52,623 nt of DNA from an uncultured Christensenella sp. (GCA_949287655.1 CASEHD010000017.1:1-52623), one strand, 5' to 3'. Positions 17,932 through 26,767 are shown, numbered from the stretch's first letter. Notes: generated by a model not told the origin, from the letters alone. A program made the numbers and translations.

Positions 17932-18093
17932 ACCGCGCCGTAGCGGGTGCGGTTATTGTATCGGGCGATGAATTTCAACGCGCATTTGCGCAACGCGAGC
18001 GCAGATAATAGTATACTTATTTTCAAGCGAGCGTTGTGCAAAGGCGCCTGAAAGGCACGCCCCAGACGGCGACCGCACCCGCTACAGCGCGGT
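17932..18093. repeat. 162-bp imperfect palindrome (hairpin element)
   Basis: The outer arms accgcgccgtagcgggtgcg... (17932-17953) and accgcacccgctacagcgcg... (18072-18093) are inverted copies with one mismatch over 22 bp. Pairing continues inwards (cgcatttgcgcaacgcgagc against the reverse of gcgagcgttgtgcaaaggcg) to a centre at agtatact (18010-18017). The whole would fold into a single long stem. No ORF lies inside. It could be a MITE, a REP-like element or a processed RNA hairpin. The rest of the 17742-18143 gap shows only the rpmA terminator. Confidence 0.7.
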
Positions 18094-18094
18094 A

Positions 18095-18127
18095 AAAACA
18101 AAAACGCCGTCGCATAAACGACGGCGT
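18095..18127 (-). terminator. Terminator of the rplU-prp-rpmA operon
   Basis: The stem ACGCCGTCG / CGACGGCGT (18104-18112 and 18119-18127) is followed on the minus strand by TTTTTGTTTTT. It lies just after the rpmA stop codon, so obgE, the frequent fourth member of this operon, is not co-transcribed here. Confidence 0.85.
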
Positions 18128-18143
18128 AATTACTTGTTTTTAA

Positions 18144-18425
18144 TTACTCTGCCTTAGCGTAAACGCTTACCTGCTTTTTGTCCTTGCCCTTTCTCTCGAA
18201 TCTGACAACGCCGTCGACGAGCGCGTACAACGTGTCGTCGCTGCCAATGCCCACGTTCATACCCGGATGTATCTTAGTACCTCTCTGTCTTACGAGAATA
18301 TTGCCTGCAAGAACGCTCTGTCCGTCCGAACGCTTGACGCCGAGACGCTTCGCCTCAGAATCTCTGCCGTTACGGGAGCTACCCACACCTTTCTTGTGTG
18401 CAAAAAGCTGTATATTGATAAACAT
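18144..18425 (-). CDS. rpmA: 50S ribosomal protein L27
   Basis: This 93-residue protein sits near the peptidyl transferase centre. The N terminus ([20 protein letters not shown]) carries the Firmicutes-type extension, which Prp cleaves after LF to expose AHKKG. The rest is canonical ([32 protein letters not shown]). It starts 1 bp after the stop of prp. It is the last gene of rplU-prp-rpmA. Confidence 0.98.
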   Translation of the reverse strand: MFINIQLFAHKKGVGSSRNGRDSEAKRLGVKRSDGQSVLAGNILVRQRGTKIHPGMNVGIGSDDTLYALVDGVVRFERKGKDKKQVSVYAKAE

Positions 18426-18426
18426 A

Positions 18427-18756
18427 TCACTTTACCTCCAAATTTACAAAATCCGAAAAGCCCTGATTGAGATCCGCGACCCCGAGAAGCATCGTATCCA
18501 AGACTATATCGCATTCCCTGCGAGTCTTATTATCCAACTCTTCCGGCACGGACATCTTCAGATATCCCTTCTTGTCGTCGACCTTAAAATCAACTTTTAC
18601 GCCGACCACCTGAAGCAACCCCAGAAGCGCCGTCTGGACTATCGAAGAAAGCGCCGCGCAAACGACATCCTCTCCTTCCACGCCGTAACCGGTGTGCCCG
18701 TCGCACTCAACCGAGACTATGCTGTTATTGCGTTTTACTACAACAACGTTTGTCAT
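18427..18756 (-). CDS. prp: Ribosomal-processing cysteine protease Prp
   Basis: This 109-residue cysteine protease removes the N-terminal extension of L27. The catalytic dyad is His21 in GHTGYG and Cys33 in DVVCAALSS, both in place. It lies in its conserved position between rplU and rpmA, and its start overlaps the rplU stop (TAATG), so expression is coupled to the substrate gene. Confidence 0.95.
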   Translation of the reverse strand: MTNVVVVKRNNSIVSVECDGHTGYGVEGEDVVCAALSSIVQTALLGLLQVVGVKVDFKVDDKKGYLKMSVPEELDNKTRRECDIVLDTMLLGVADLNQGFSDFVNLEVK

Positions 18757-19061
18757 TATGCGTTGATTTCGCTTATCTTGATTGCCGTAAAGGGCTGTCT
18801 GTGACCCTGACGCTTGCGCTCGTTCTTCTTGGACTTATACTTGAAGACGATGATCTTCTTCGCCTTGTCCTGCGCAACGACCTCACCCTTGACGACAACG
18901 TTCTTAACGGCGTCACCGCAAACGATCTCGCCGTCCTTGCTGACCATGATCGCGCCGAGTTCGACTTTGTCGCCGACATTGGCGTCCAGTTTCTCAACGT
19001 TGATGATCTGACCGGGCTCGACTTTATACTGTTTGCCGCCTGTAACAACGATTGCGTACAT
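18756..19061 (-). CDS. rplU: 50S ribosomal protein L21
   Basis: This 101-residue protein binds 23S rRNA. It has the typical start (MYAIVVTGGKQYKVEPGQII) and the basic tail KYKSKKNERKRQGHRQ. It is the first gene of the rplU-prp-rpmA operon. The GAGGAGGT ribosome binding site precedes the ATG at 19061. A leader of about 75 nt with potential pairing (GGGT ... ACCC) may carry an autoregulatory L21 site, but I cannot match it to a specific motif. Confidence 0.97.
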   Translation of the reverse strand: MYAIVVTGGKQYKVEPGQIINVEKLDANVGDKVELGAIMVSKDGEIVCGDAVKNVVVKGEVVAQDKAKKIIVFKYKSKKNERKRQGHRQPFTAIKISEINA

Positions 19062-19142
19062 GAATTTTTACCTCCTCTTTCCAGTCTCGCTGATGCGGGT
19101 GCCTTGACGGACTTGAAACCCTTTTCATGCGGCTCGCAAATT

Positions 19143-19171
19143 ATAATATCATAAAATAAAATGTCTGTCAA
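19143..19171 (-). promoter_or_regulatory. Promoter of rplU-prp-rpmA
   Basis: On the minus strand TTGACA (19166-19171) is 17 bp from TATTAT (19143-19148), with an overlapping TATAAT 20 bp away. The transcript leader is about 75 nt. The 19172-19447 stretch upstream holds only the rng terminator. Confidence 0.7.
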
Positions 19172-19298
19172 ACGTTTATACGCGTGTTTATAACGTATTT
19201 TTTGCAAAAATATCCCGTTTTCGCGGCGTGTTTTGCCGCATATATACCTCGTTAAACGCGCTGTTTTCCGTTTATCGCGCTGTTCTTCCGGCAGGAAT

Positions 19299-19325
19299 AA
19301 AACGCCGTTTCCGGCGTCTTTTAAG
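19299..19325 (-). terminator. Terminator of the glk-rng operon
   Basis: The stem GACGCCG-gaaa-CGGCGTT is followed on the minus strand by TTATT. It lies about 125 bp beyond the rng stop and upstream of the rplU promoter, separating the two transcription units. Confidence 0.6.
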
Positions 19326-19447
19326 ACGACGGCGGGAGAACAGTCTTTTTTAATGCTGTCAAAATGTTTGCCTTACGGCAAAAAAACATATATCCTGTCG
19401 ACTCTGTTTTATCGAAAAATTTGCACTTTTTTGCGACCTGTATCGGA

Positions 19448-20935
19448 TTAATACAACATTCTCGCGTTGTCGGGAAGGTCGAGTATCGCAGAATTCAGAC
19501 TCTGAATTTTATACTTTTCGATGTGCATCGACGCGTCCGGGATAACGTATATCCTCTTGTCTTTCCAGACCGTCTGACACTCCTTTTCAAGATATCTCAA
19601 AGAAAACATTTTATTGAAAAGGGAGGGCGCGACCGTGACGACGACCGCCTTTGCGCTCACGCCCTCGAACACCTGGGTTATCGCGGAACGTATTTTCATT
19701 ATCATATGCTCGTCGCCGTAGACATACCCGTCCCCGCCGCAATACGGGCAAGGCTGAAGCATGACCGTTTCTATCATACTGCGCGTCTTTTTACGGGTAA
19801 GTTCCACAAGTCCCAGCGCGGTAAGTCCGACAAGCGAAGTCTTTACCCTGTCCTTTTCGAGTTCTGCGCCCAGCACTTTTAGCACCTTTTCCCTGTGAGA
19901 AAGGTCTTCCATGTCTATAAAGTCGATGACGACAATGCCGCCGATATTTCTCAACCTTAACTGTCTGGCTATTTCCGCCGCGGCTATCTTGTTGGTCTCG
20001 AAAACTGTTTCTTCGAGGTTCTTGTTGCCGACGAATTTACCTGTATTCACGTCGATGACCGTGAGCGCTTCAGTCCTGTCTATGATCAGATACGCGCCGT
20101 TTTTGAGCACCACTTTGCGCTTTAACAGCGCGTCTATCTGTTCGGCAAGGTCGTAAGACTGCAACAGGTCTTTCGCGCCGTTGTAGAATTTGAAGATGTC
20201 GGGGCGCATCTTTTCCACGTACGGAAAACTGCGTTTGAATTCTTTATAAAGTTTTTCGTCGTTTATCACCACTTCGTCGACGTCCGCGAGCATATCCCTG
20301 ACCGCTCTTATCGCGAGGTCCTGTTCTTTATACACCAAAGTGCCCGCCGGTTTTTTCAGCGTATCCGCCTTTATCTTTTCCCAAAGCGCGACCAGTTCTT
20401 TCATTTCCGCTCTCAGCTCGTCCTCGTCACAATACTGCGCCTGCGTGCGAAGTATCACGCCGCAGCCTGCCGGCTTTATTTCGGAAGCGATCTTAACCAG
20501 TCTTTCCTTTGTTTTTTCGTCCGTTATCTTATGGGAAACGCCGACGTAATCTATCTGCGGCATATATACGAGCACTCTGCCCGGAAGAGTGATGTTTGTC
20601 GTTATCCTCGCGCCTTTGGTACCGAACTGATCCTTTTCCACCTGGCACAGCACGCTGTCGCCCGCTTTAAGATTTATCTTGAGTTGTTCTGCGCCTTCAA
20701 GCTTTTCGCCGTCGATCACGATGTCTCCCGCATAGAGGAAGGCGTTGCGTTCAAGACCGATATTGACAAACGCCGCCTGCATGCCGGGCAGCACGTTCAT
20801 CACCTTTCCCTTATATATGTTGCCTACGAGCTTATTGATATTTTTGCGCTCTACCCAGAATTCTTCGAGAAGATTATCCTTCACGATGCAGACTTTCGTA
20901 CTGCTGGGATGAACGTCTATCAGTATTCTCTTCAC
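19448..20935 (-). CDS. rng: Ribonuclease E/G family protein
   Basis: This is a 495-residue endoribonuclease. The N-terminal S1 domain (GNIYKGKVMNVLPGMQAAFVNIG) binds RNA. The DNase I-like catalytic domain holds DVNTGKFVG and VVIDFIDM, which supply the magnesium-binding Asp residues. The zinc-link appears as CPYCGGDG. The length matches RNase G (about 490) and lacks the long degradosome arm of RNase E. It starts on the stop of the TIGR03936 gene (ATGA-type overlap) and ends the glk operon. It is probably involved in rRNA maturation and mRNA decay. Confidence 0.94.
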   Translation of the reverse strand: MKRILIDVHPSSTKVCIVKDNLLEEFWVERKNINKLVGNIYKGKVMNVLPGMQAAFVNIGLERNAFLYAGDIVIDGEKLEGAEQLKINLKAGDSVLCQVEKDQFGTKGARITTNITLPGRVLVYMPQIDYVGVSHKITDEKTKERLVKIASEIKPAGCGVILRTQAQYCDEDELRAEMKELVALWEKIKADTLKKPAGTLVYKEQDLAIRAVRDMLADVDEVVINDEKLYKEFKRSFPYVEKMRPDIFKFYNGAKDLLQSYDLAEQIDALLKRKVVLKNGAYLIIDRTEALTVIDVNTGKFVGNKNLEETVFETNKIAAAEIARQLRLRNIGGIVVIDFIDMEDLSHREKVLKVLGAELEKDRVKTSLVGLTALGLVELTRKKTRSMIETVMLQPCPYCGGDGYVYGDEHMIMKIRSAITQVFEGVSAKAVVVTVAPSLFNKMFSLRYLEKECQTVWKDKRIYVIPDASMHIEKYKIQSLNSAILDLPDNARMLY

Positions 20936-21576
20936 TTTAAGATCTCCTTCGCCGCGACGAATTCACCGCCGACCGACGCATACTGTTCAAGTCTTACAAT
21001 ATCGTTCGCACAAGCCTTTACGCCGAATTGAGCCAGGCTTCGGACAAAGCTGTCCACGCGCAGATTTTCGTTGCCGGTCGAAAGAAGCATAAAAAGTCTG
21101 TTCCCATCGGCTTTCAGCGAAAATATCTTTTTTCTCACCTCGACGTCGAGTTCGACGCCCTTCTTCATCTGTTTCATTACATATTCTTCCATGCCGAGTA
21201 TGCTTTCGACTTCTGAAGAGACCGCCTCTCCGCAAGTCACCTCGTAAGAAGACGCGACGACCTTTGCGGCAAGATTGGGATTCTTTTCAACTACCGCGCA
21301 GAGGTCCGCCATCATACCTGCGGGCGCGCAGGCGTTGAACCTTGCGAGAAGTTCGTCCTCTCCGGTAAGCGGGCTGTCCGCGACGAAATATTCGGCGAGG
21401 CTCTGCACTCCGAGAGGGAGCGGAGTCGTAGTATAAGTTATCATATGAGGCACAAAACCTTCGCTGTATCTGACCTCCGCCTTCATTCTTCTCATCGTGC
21501 GTTGCAATACGCGCATCGCGTCGATATGGGAAAGGTACGCCGCTTCGCCCGTCTTCTTGTGTCTGAAAACTATCAT
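20932..21576 (-). CDS. TIGR03936 / DUF2344 radical SAM-associated protein
   Basis: This 214-residue protein belongs to the family that always lies beside or is fused to the TIGR03960 radical SAM enzyme. The N terminus (RHKKTGEAAYLSHIDAMRVLQRTMRR) and the LPLGVQSLAEYF segment are diagnostic. It overlaps both neighbours by 4 bp. Its function is unknown; it is presumed to be the partner or substrate adaptor of the radical SAM enzyme, and the link to rng and rplU suggests RNA or ribosome modification. Confidence 0.92.
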   Translation of the reverse strand: MIVFRHKKTGEAAYLSHIDAMRVLQRTMRRMKAEVRYSEGFVPHMITYTTTPLPLGVQSLAEYFVADSPLTGEDELLARFNACAPAGMMADLCAVVEKNPNLAAKVVASSYEVTCGEAVSSEVESILGMEEYVMKQMKKGVELDVEVRKKIFSLKADGNRLFMLLSTGNENLRVDSFVRSLAQFGVKACANDIVRLEQYASVGGEFVAAKEILK

Positions 21577-23327
21577 TCAAAGCACCTCCCCAGTTTGTTC
21601 GCGCCGCAGCCGTTGCACTTTCCTATGCAGTTGGGGGTCGTGACGCCCGCGTAAGCGCGCTCTCTTTCCCTGAGAAGATAACTCTTTGTCACGCCGTTGT
21701 CTATGAAATCCCACGCAAGCTCTTTATCGAGAGGTATCGCGCCGGTATATTCTGCGGGGTCTATGCCGCAGTATTCAAACGCGGCGATCCACTTATCGTA
21801 GTCGAAACACTCGTTCCAGCTGTCGAAAACGCAACCCGTCTCGTACGCCCTCTTTATCACGGCGGACTGTCTGCGGTCGCCGCGCGCGAGCGCCGCTTCT
21901 ATTACGCTCGCCTTCGCGTCGTGCCAGCTGTATTTGACGTTTTTGAGTTTGAGTTCGCGTTTCAGATATTCCTGCTTAGCGTACATTTCGTCTATGGATA
22001 TCTGCGCCTCCCATTGGAACGGAGTAAGCGGTTTTGGTATAAACACGGCCGTCGAAACGGTGATGTTTATTATCCTGGATCTGCCCCTTTCCGCGTGAAG
22101 TTTTCTCACAAGCTTTACTATGTCGACTATGCCTTTGAGATCATCTTCGGTCTCAGTGGGCAGCCCTATCATAAAATACAGCTTGACGTTCTTTACTCCC
22201 CTTTCGAGCGCAGATGTCAGAGAGGATAAAATATCCTTGTCCCCGACGTTTTTGTTTATCACGTCGCGCAGTCTCTGTGTGCCCGCTTCGGGCGCGAACG
22301 TAAGCGACGCGCCTTTCGTATCCTCGTAGATTTCAGCCTCGAAGCTGTCAAGTCTAAGAGACGGAAGCGCCAGCTTCACGTTGTTTTTATCAGCCTCTTC
22401 TTTAAGACCGTCGACCAATCCTTTAAGGTCGGAATAGTCGCTGGTACTCAGGCTCGACAAACTTAATTCTTCATAGCCCGTGTTGATTATAAGCTCTTTA
22501 GCCTGTCTTAAAAGAGTATCCGTTTTTTTCTCTCTGATCGGTCTGTAATAAAAACAAGCCTGGCAGAATCTGCACCCGTTGGCGCAGCCCCTGAACAATT
22601 CGAGAGTGGAACGGTCGTGAACGATATCGCAGCCGGGCACGAGTATTTTGGTCGGAAAATAAGCCTTGTCGAGGTCCTTTACGACCGCCCTTTTCACCCT
22701 GCCGCCTATCGACGGAACATATACGCCTTCGAGCGTTGAAGCGCGTTTTAAAAATTCATTTTTACTCAGCCCTTCCTTCTTGCACTTTGCGTGAAGATTT
22801 ACGAACGCAGCCAGGTTGACCTCTCCTTCCCCGACCATTATCGCGTCGAAAAAGTCTGCGATCGGCGCGGGATTGACCATACACGGACCGCCGGCAATTA
22901 TAAGCGGATATTCCGCTCCCCTGTCTTTCGCGTAAAACGGAACGCCTGCGAGATCCATCATATACAGGACGTTGGTGTAAGCCAGTTCAAACCCGATTGA
23001 AAATCCGATTATGTCGAAATCCGTAAACTCTCTGCGCGTTTCGAGGGAGAACAGCTTTATCGAATTTTCTCTCATCTTTTCCGCCATATCGACAGACGGC
23101 GCGAAACAGCGTTCGCAGACGACTCCCGCCGTATCGTTGAGCATATGGTAAAGTATCCTTAAACCTATATTGCTCATGCCTACTTCGTATTTATCCGCAA
23201 AGCAGAGGCATACCCTCTCGTCGCACGGCTTGTCCGTATCGGGAAGATTGAACTCTCCTCCCAGATATCTGGCGGGTTTTTCGACTGCGAGAAGTATTTT
23301 TTTCAAAACTTCGCCGTCTACCATCAC
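21573..23327 (-). CDS. TIGR03960 family B12-binding-domain radical SAM protein
   Basis: This 584-residue enzyme has an N-terminal cobalamin-binding-like domain (VGMSNIGLRILYHMLN, IIAGGPCMVNPAP) and a radical SAM core. The [4Fe-4S] site is CANGCRFC (CxxxCxxC). The C terminus has a short Cys cluster (NCIGKCNGCGANKLGRCF). A GTG at 23327 and an ATG at 23324 are both possible; both overlap the glk stop (TGATG). Reaction and substrate are unknown. It is part of the conserved block glk-TIGR03960-TIGR03936-rng. Confidence 0.93.
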   Translation of the reverse strand: MMVDGEVLKKILLAVEKPARYLGGEFNLPDTDKPCDERVCLCFADKYEVGMSNIGLRILYHMLNDTAGVVCERCFAPSVDMAEKMRENSIKLFSLETRREFTDFDIIGFSIGFELAYTNVLYMMDLAGVPFYAKDRGAEYPLIIAGGPCMVNPAPIADFFDAIMVGEGEVNLAAFVNLHAKCKKEGLSKNEFLKRASTLEGVYVPSIGGRVKRAVVKDLDKAYFPTKILVPGCDIVHDRSTLELFRGCANGCRFCQACFYYRPIREKKTDTLLRQAKELIINTGYEELSLSSLSTSDYSDLKGLVDGLKEEADKNNVKLALPSLRLDSFEAEIYEDTKGASLTFAPEAGTQRLRDVINKNVGDKDILSSLTSALERGVKNVKLYFMIGLPTETEDDLKGIVDIVKLVRKLHAERGRSRIINITVSTAVFIPKPLTPFQWEAQISIDEMYAKQEYLKRELKLKNVKYSWHDAKASVIEAALARGDRRQSAVIKRAYETGCVFDSWNECFDYDKWIAAFEYCGIDPAEYTGAIPLDKELAWDFIDNGVTKSYLLRERERAYAGVTTPNCIGKCNGCGANKLGRCFE

Positions 23328-24268
23328 ATCACCAATGCCGCCGCGCCGATTATGCCCGCCTTGTTGCCGAGCGAAGCGCCTATTATCCTGACTTTCGGGT
23401 TATGCTCGCTCGCAAGAAGTCCGGAATTCACCTTTTCTTCGAGCGGCTCGATAAGCGCAGGACCCTCGTTGGAAACTCCTCCGCCGATCACTATCGCGTT
23501 GGGGTGGAAGATGTTGCCCAGATTGATGAGCCCGGTCGCGATATAGTCGATATAATTCTCAACGACCTCTCTTGCCGCCTTATCGCCCCTTTCCGCGGCG
23601 ATAAACGCGGTCCTGCCGCTGACTTTGCCGTTCTCCTTGACGACGTCGTGAAGCAGACTGTCCGGATATTTTTTCATCGCTTCTTCCGTCTGTTCAATCA
23701 GCGCGGTAGCAGAAGCGTAACGCTCCCAGCACCCTTTCAGACCGCAGTTGCACTGCTTGCCGTCCTTTACGATTATCATATGACCGGCTTCGCCGCCCGC
23801 GCTGGCTACGCCGTCGAAAAGCTTGCCGTCGATGATTATACCCGAGCCTACGCCTGTACCGAGAGTGACGAGTATCGCGTTGTCCATACTGCGGCTGCTG
23901 CCGAACTTATATTCGCCCCACGCGGCGCAGTTGGCGTCGTTCGCCGCCTCAGTGCGTATTCCGGAAGCGACCTCGAGCCCGTGCACCAAGGGAACGTCTC
24001 TCCATCCGAGGTTGGCGGAATAGCTGACTGTACCCGTGCGGCTGTCGACGACGCCGGGAACGCCGAGCCCTATACCTCCGATGTCGTGATAGTCTACCCC
24101 CGCCTTTTCGCACAGAAGTCTAAGGTCAGCGACGATGTCTTCAAGGATGCCCTTATAGTCCTTATTCTTGTCTGTCTTTATCGAATTGTCCGCAATGATA
24201 GCGCCTTTTATGTCGACAAGTCCTATTTTGATATTGGTGCCGCCGACGTCTACTCCCGCATAGATCAT
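23324..24268 (-). CDS. glk: ROK-family glucokinase
   Basis: This 314-residue cytoplasmic kinase phosphorylates glucose with ATP. The phosphate-1 motif is GVDVGGTNIKIG. The ROK motif with the zinc-binding cysteines reads CNCGLKGCWE, and the preceding EAGH supplies the sugar-binding His. Glycine-rich adenosine motifs follow (IGGGVSNEG, GNKAGIIGAA). It is the first gene of an operon with the two radical SAM-associated genes and rng, under the promoter at 24306-24334. A strict ROK glucokinase call is likely, but other hexose specificities are possible. Confidence 0.92.
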   Translation of the reverse strand: MIYAGVDVGGTNIKIGLVDIKGAIIADNSIKTDKNKDYKGILEDIVADLRLLCEKAGVDYHDIGGIGLGVPGVVDSRTGTVSYSANLGWRDVPLVHGLEVASGIRTEAANDANCAAWGEYKFGSSRSMDNAILVTLGTGVGSGIIIDGKLFDGVASAGGEAGHMIIVKDGKQCNCGLKGCWERYASATALIEQTEEAMKKYPDSLLHDVVKENGKVSGRTAFIAAERGDKAAREVVENYIDYIATGLINLGNIFHPNAIVIGGGVSNEGPALIEPLEEKVNSGLLASEHNPKVRIIGASLGNKAGIIGAAALVM

Positions 24269-24305
24269 AAAATACCTCTTTTCGCGCGTGCGCGTTTATT
24301 AATAT

Positions 24306-24334
24306 ATTATAACAAAATCAACACAATATATCAA
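24306..24334 (-). promoter_or_regulatory. Promoter of glk-TIGR03960-TIGR03936-rng operon
   Basis: On the minus strand TTGATA (24329-24334) and TATAAT (24306-24311) are 17 bp apart. The ATG at 24268 is about 38 bp downstream of the -10. Confidence 0.7.
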
Positions 24335-24349
24335 GCGGTATCCGAAAAA

Positions 24350-24377
24350 AGAAAAAGGGCGCGAAACCCGCCCTTTC
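24350..24377 (-). terminator. Terminator of the min-spoIVF operon
   Basis: On the minus strand GGGCG-ggtttcg-CGCCC is followed by TTTTTC. The hairpin begins at the very stop codon of the SpoIVFB-like gene. Confidence 0.75.
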
Positions 24378-25212
24378 AGCAAAAAGTCTTATTGTACGCT
24401 TCATCCACCGTGGACGAAAGTTCACATTCTTCCAGCATGACGCCGACGTCCGCTTCGTCGAGTTCGTACAGCACCCGACCCGCTTCGTCCACTACCGTAA
24501 AGGTCGTCATACTGTCTCTGTTCACCTTTGTCAGCAGTCTTGTCAACGGCGCGTCTTTATACAGTAAAACGCAGCGTTTATCTACACCGGCACGATAATT
24601 TTTACAAAACTTGTTTGTAGCGGAAGAGGTCATCTCTCTTTCTCCGCCTGAGCCGAAAAGCGCCTCGTATATCAGGAAAAAACCGAATAGCGGTATCGTC
24701 GGATTAAATTCGTACCATACGCTGATCACGCCGGTCGCGACCAGAAGAACGCCGACCGTCACGCCGCACGCCTTCATCGCCTTCACCGCTCTCGTCTTGT
24801 TTTTAACGATCGAAACGACCGCCCTGTAACCGTCCAGCGGATATACGGGCAGAAGGTTGACGACGCACAGCGAGATATTCGCCGCGCATACGTCGCGGGT
24901 ATAGCCGTAAGACGACGGCACAAGCCACCACAACGCGACGACGCTTATCGCGCACAGGGCATTGAATACCGGAGCCGCCAGCGCTATTATCACGCCGTCG
25001 CGGGCGTCGTAATTGTCGCCGCCGGCGATCACGCCTCCGTACGGCATAAGCGTCACCGCGCCCAACGTGTAACCTCTCCATTCCGCCGCGCGCGAATGAG
25101 CGACCTCGTGCGCGAGTATCGCGAGGACGTATCCGCCGAACATAAGCGCTCTGTCTGTCAGTACGAAATACAGAGCGAGCAGGACGAACAACGGATGGAG
25201 TTTTATCTTCAT
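24376..25212 (-). CDS. spoIVFB: SpoIVFB-like site-2 metalloprotease
   Basis: This 278-residue intramembrane zinc protease has HEVAH (HExxH) in the second membrane segment and NLLPVYPLDG as the third zinc ligand motif (Asp). The C-terminal about 85 residues form a CBS-like tail (TRLLTKVNRDSMTTFTVVDE). In sporulating relatives SpoIVFB cleaves pro-sigma K, and the order minD-minE-spoIVFA-spoIVFB is conserved in Clostridia. Here it overlaps a very short SpoIVFA-like gene. Substrate use in this organism is an inference. Confidence 0.88.
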   Translation of the reverse strand: MKIKLHPLFVLLALYFVLTDRALMFGGYVLAILAHEVAHSRAAEWRGYTLGAVTLMPYGGVIAGGDNYDARDGVIIALAAPVFNALCAISVVALWWLVPSSYGYTRDVCAANISLCVVNLLPVYPLDGYRAVVSIVKNKTRAVKAMKACGVTVGVLLVATGVISVWYEFNPTIPLFGFFLIYEALFGSGGEREMTSSATNKFCKNYRAGVDKRCVLLYKDAPLTRLLTKVNRDSMTTFTVVDEAGRVLYELDEADVGVMLEECELSSTVDEAYNKTFC

Positions 25213-25394
25213 CAGCCCATCGTGACAAACCTTGTCAGCAATACCGCACAGCTTATCACGGCGCAGACGACAGCCTGTACCACGAATATGTCGAGAAGAT
25301 CGACCCTGCGGCGCTTTTTGCTTATCTTGCCGTAAGTCACGTTTTCATTGAGTTTTGCCTCTGCGTTTATAACTTCGCAGTCGTCATATTTCAT
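25212..25394 (-). CDS. SpoIVFA-like short membrane protein
   Basis: The start is the ATG at 25394, 7 bp after AGGTG. The 60-residue protein has a charged N-terminal arm (KISKKRRRVDLLD) and a single membrane segment (about 35-55). It lies exactly where spoIVFA stands in relatives and overlaps spoIVFB by TGATG. Full SpoIVFA has a periplasmic LytM-type domain of about 150 residues, absent here. It may be a reduced form or a degenerated gene. The assignment rests on position and topology, not on sequence identity. Confidence 0.55.
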   Translation of the reverse strand: MKYDDCEVINAEAKLNENVTYGKISKKRRRVDLLDIFVVQAVVCAVISCAVLLTRFVTMG

Positions 25395-25449
25395 ATGCTT
25401 CACCTCTCGTCGGATTGGTAAAGTATATTCGCGGCTTTGCGGTTTATTC

Positions 25450-25683
25450 CTAAATCGCCTTGATTTGTCTGATGTCTTCGGCGCTCGCCTTCACACGTAC
25501 GGTATAGCCGTTTTCCGCGCCGTCGATAAACACCTCGATCCCGTCCGGGCGCAGGCGCATATAGTAAGAAAGCACCCTCCCCAGATCGTTTCTCAGCGCG
25601 CGCATAAACCCTTCGCTCATATCCAGTTTGTCTTTAAGTAATACGCTTTTCAGCCTGTTTACGACCATTCTGCCCTCGTTCAT
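25450..25683 (-). CDS. minE: Cell division topological specificity factor MinE
   Basis: This 77-residue protein matches MinE in length and order. An N-terminal helix region (VVNRLKSVLLKDKLDMSE) contacts MinD, and the C-terminal beta-helix topology domain ends DGIEVFIDGAENGYTVRVKA. It overlaps minD by 4 bp. MinE drives pole-to-pole oscillation of MinD on the membrane. minC is not present in the block. Confidence 0.85.
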   Translation of the reverse strand: MNEGRMVVNRLKSVLLKDKLDMSEGFMRALRNDLGRVLSYYMRLRPDGIEVFIDGAENGYTVRVKASAEDIRQIKAI

Positions 25684-26474
25684 AACTGCCTCCTCAGATA
25701 CGTTTTTATTTTACCGAACACACCTTTGTAGTCTTTTGTGCAGTCGTATATCCTGCGCGTGCCGTTAATTATGTTTTCTGCGATATAAGTCATTGCAAGG
25801 TCGCTTTTAGCATTGCCCTTCCCCAGCCTTCCGAGCTGCGCGTAAACGGTCACGCAGTCGTCTTCGGGGATATAGCCCAACGCGCGGTGCCTTAAAAGTC
25901 CGGTTATATCGTCCGCGCTCATCATACTGCCGCCTTCAACGAGATCACCCCTGACCCTGTTCACGACGACAGAGACAGAGTGCAGACCGTAAGTGTCGAG
26001 AAGAGACAGCACCTTGTCCGCATCCCTGATCGCGCCGACGTGCGGAGTCGTCACGACAATCGCTTCGTCCGCGACGCATACCGCGCGGTGGAAGCCGACG
26101 TCTATCCCTGCGGGACAGTCGATGAGCACGAAATCGAAAGCGGCTTCGGCTTCAGCCAGCATACGCCTGAGCGCCGACGACGAGAACTCTCCGTCCTCCG
26201 CGCCGTTAGAGGACGCGAGCAGGCTCAGAGTCGAATACTCGGTATCCTGCAGTATCGCCTGCCTCAAAGAGCATCTGCCGCGAAGCACGTCTGTCATATC
26301 GTAAATTATCCTGCTTTCCATTCCCAGCGCGACGTCGAGATTGTTAAGCCCGACGTCAGCGTCGACCAGAAGTACGCGCGCTCCTCTTTTCGCGAGCGCG
26401 ATCCCGAGCCCCGCGCATACCGTCGTCTTTCCGACCCCGCCTTTGCCCGATGTCAAAACTATTCTTCTTGCCAT
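25680..26474 (-). CDS. minD: Septum site-determining ATPase MinD
   Basis: I chose the ATG at 26474 (MARRIVLTSGKGGVGKTT), 5 bp after GAGGTG. The 264-residue ParA-type ATPase has the deviant Walker A GKGGVGKTT, VDADVGLNNLD, and DCPAGID as the switch. The C terminus (KGVFGKIKTYLRRQL) is an amphipathic membrane-targeting helix. It works with MinE in placing the septum. The normal partner MinC is not encoded upstream, where a MITE-like element lies instead. Confidence 0.95.
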   Translation of the reverse strand: MARRIVLTSGKGGVGKTTVCAGLGIALAKRGARVLLVDADVGLNNLDVALGMESRIIYDMTDVLRGRCSLRQAILQDTEYSTLSLLASSNGAEDGEFSSSALRRMLAEAEAAFDFVLIDCPAGIDVGFHRAVCVADEAIVVTTPHVGAIRDADKVLSLLDTYGLHSVSVVVNRVRGDLVEGGSMMSADDITGLLRHRALGYIPEDDCVTVYAQLGRLGKGNAKSDLAMTYIAENIINGTRRIYDCTKDYKGVFGKIKTYLRRQL

Positions 26475-26588
26475 ATCCACCTCACGCGATACAACCATTA
26501 TAACTCAATCCGTCTCGCATAAAACCGCACAGTTTGTCGAAATCAGAGAGAAAAAAACGAAAGCGGATCACAGCGCAAGTAAATCACG

Positions 26589-26767
26589 GTATACCAGCCC
26601 AGAATAATACGAACCAGCCCTGAGGCGCGCCTTTTATGCGTTTTTTAGCGATTCTCACTTGAAAATATTATAATATTATCTGCGTTCATATTATCAAGGC
26701 ATTTAACGCAGTAGCTACGGAAATTTGCCGCTTTAAACCAGGTTCGTATTATTCTGGTCTGGTATAA
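26589..26767. mobile_element. MITE-like element with ~27-bp terminal inverted repeats
   Basis: The left arm ATACCAGCCCAGAATAATAC... (26591-26617) and the right arm (26739-26765) are inverted copies with about 2 mismatches. Each arm has TA at the outer tip (gTATACC left, GGTATA right), consistent with a TA target duplication. The 120-bp interior is AT-rich, with the small palindrome AATATTATAATATT at 26664-26677, and has no ORF. This is a non-autonomous element in the gap between mreB and minD. The rest of the gap (26475-26588) holds the minD upstream region with a TATAAT at 26497-26502 (minus). Confidence 0.7.
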
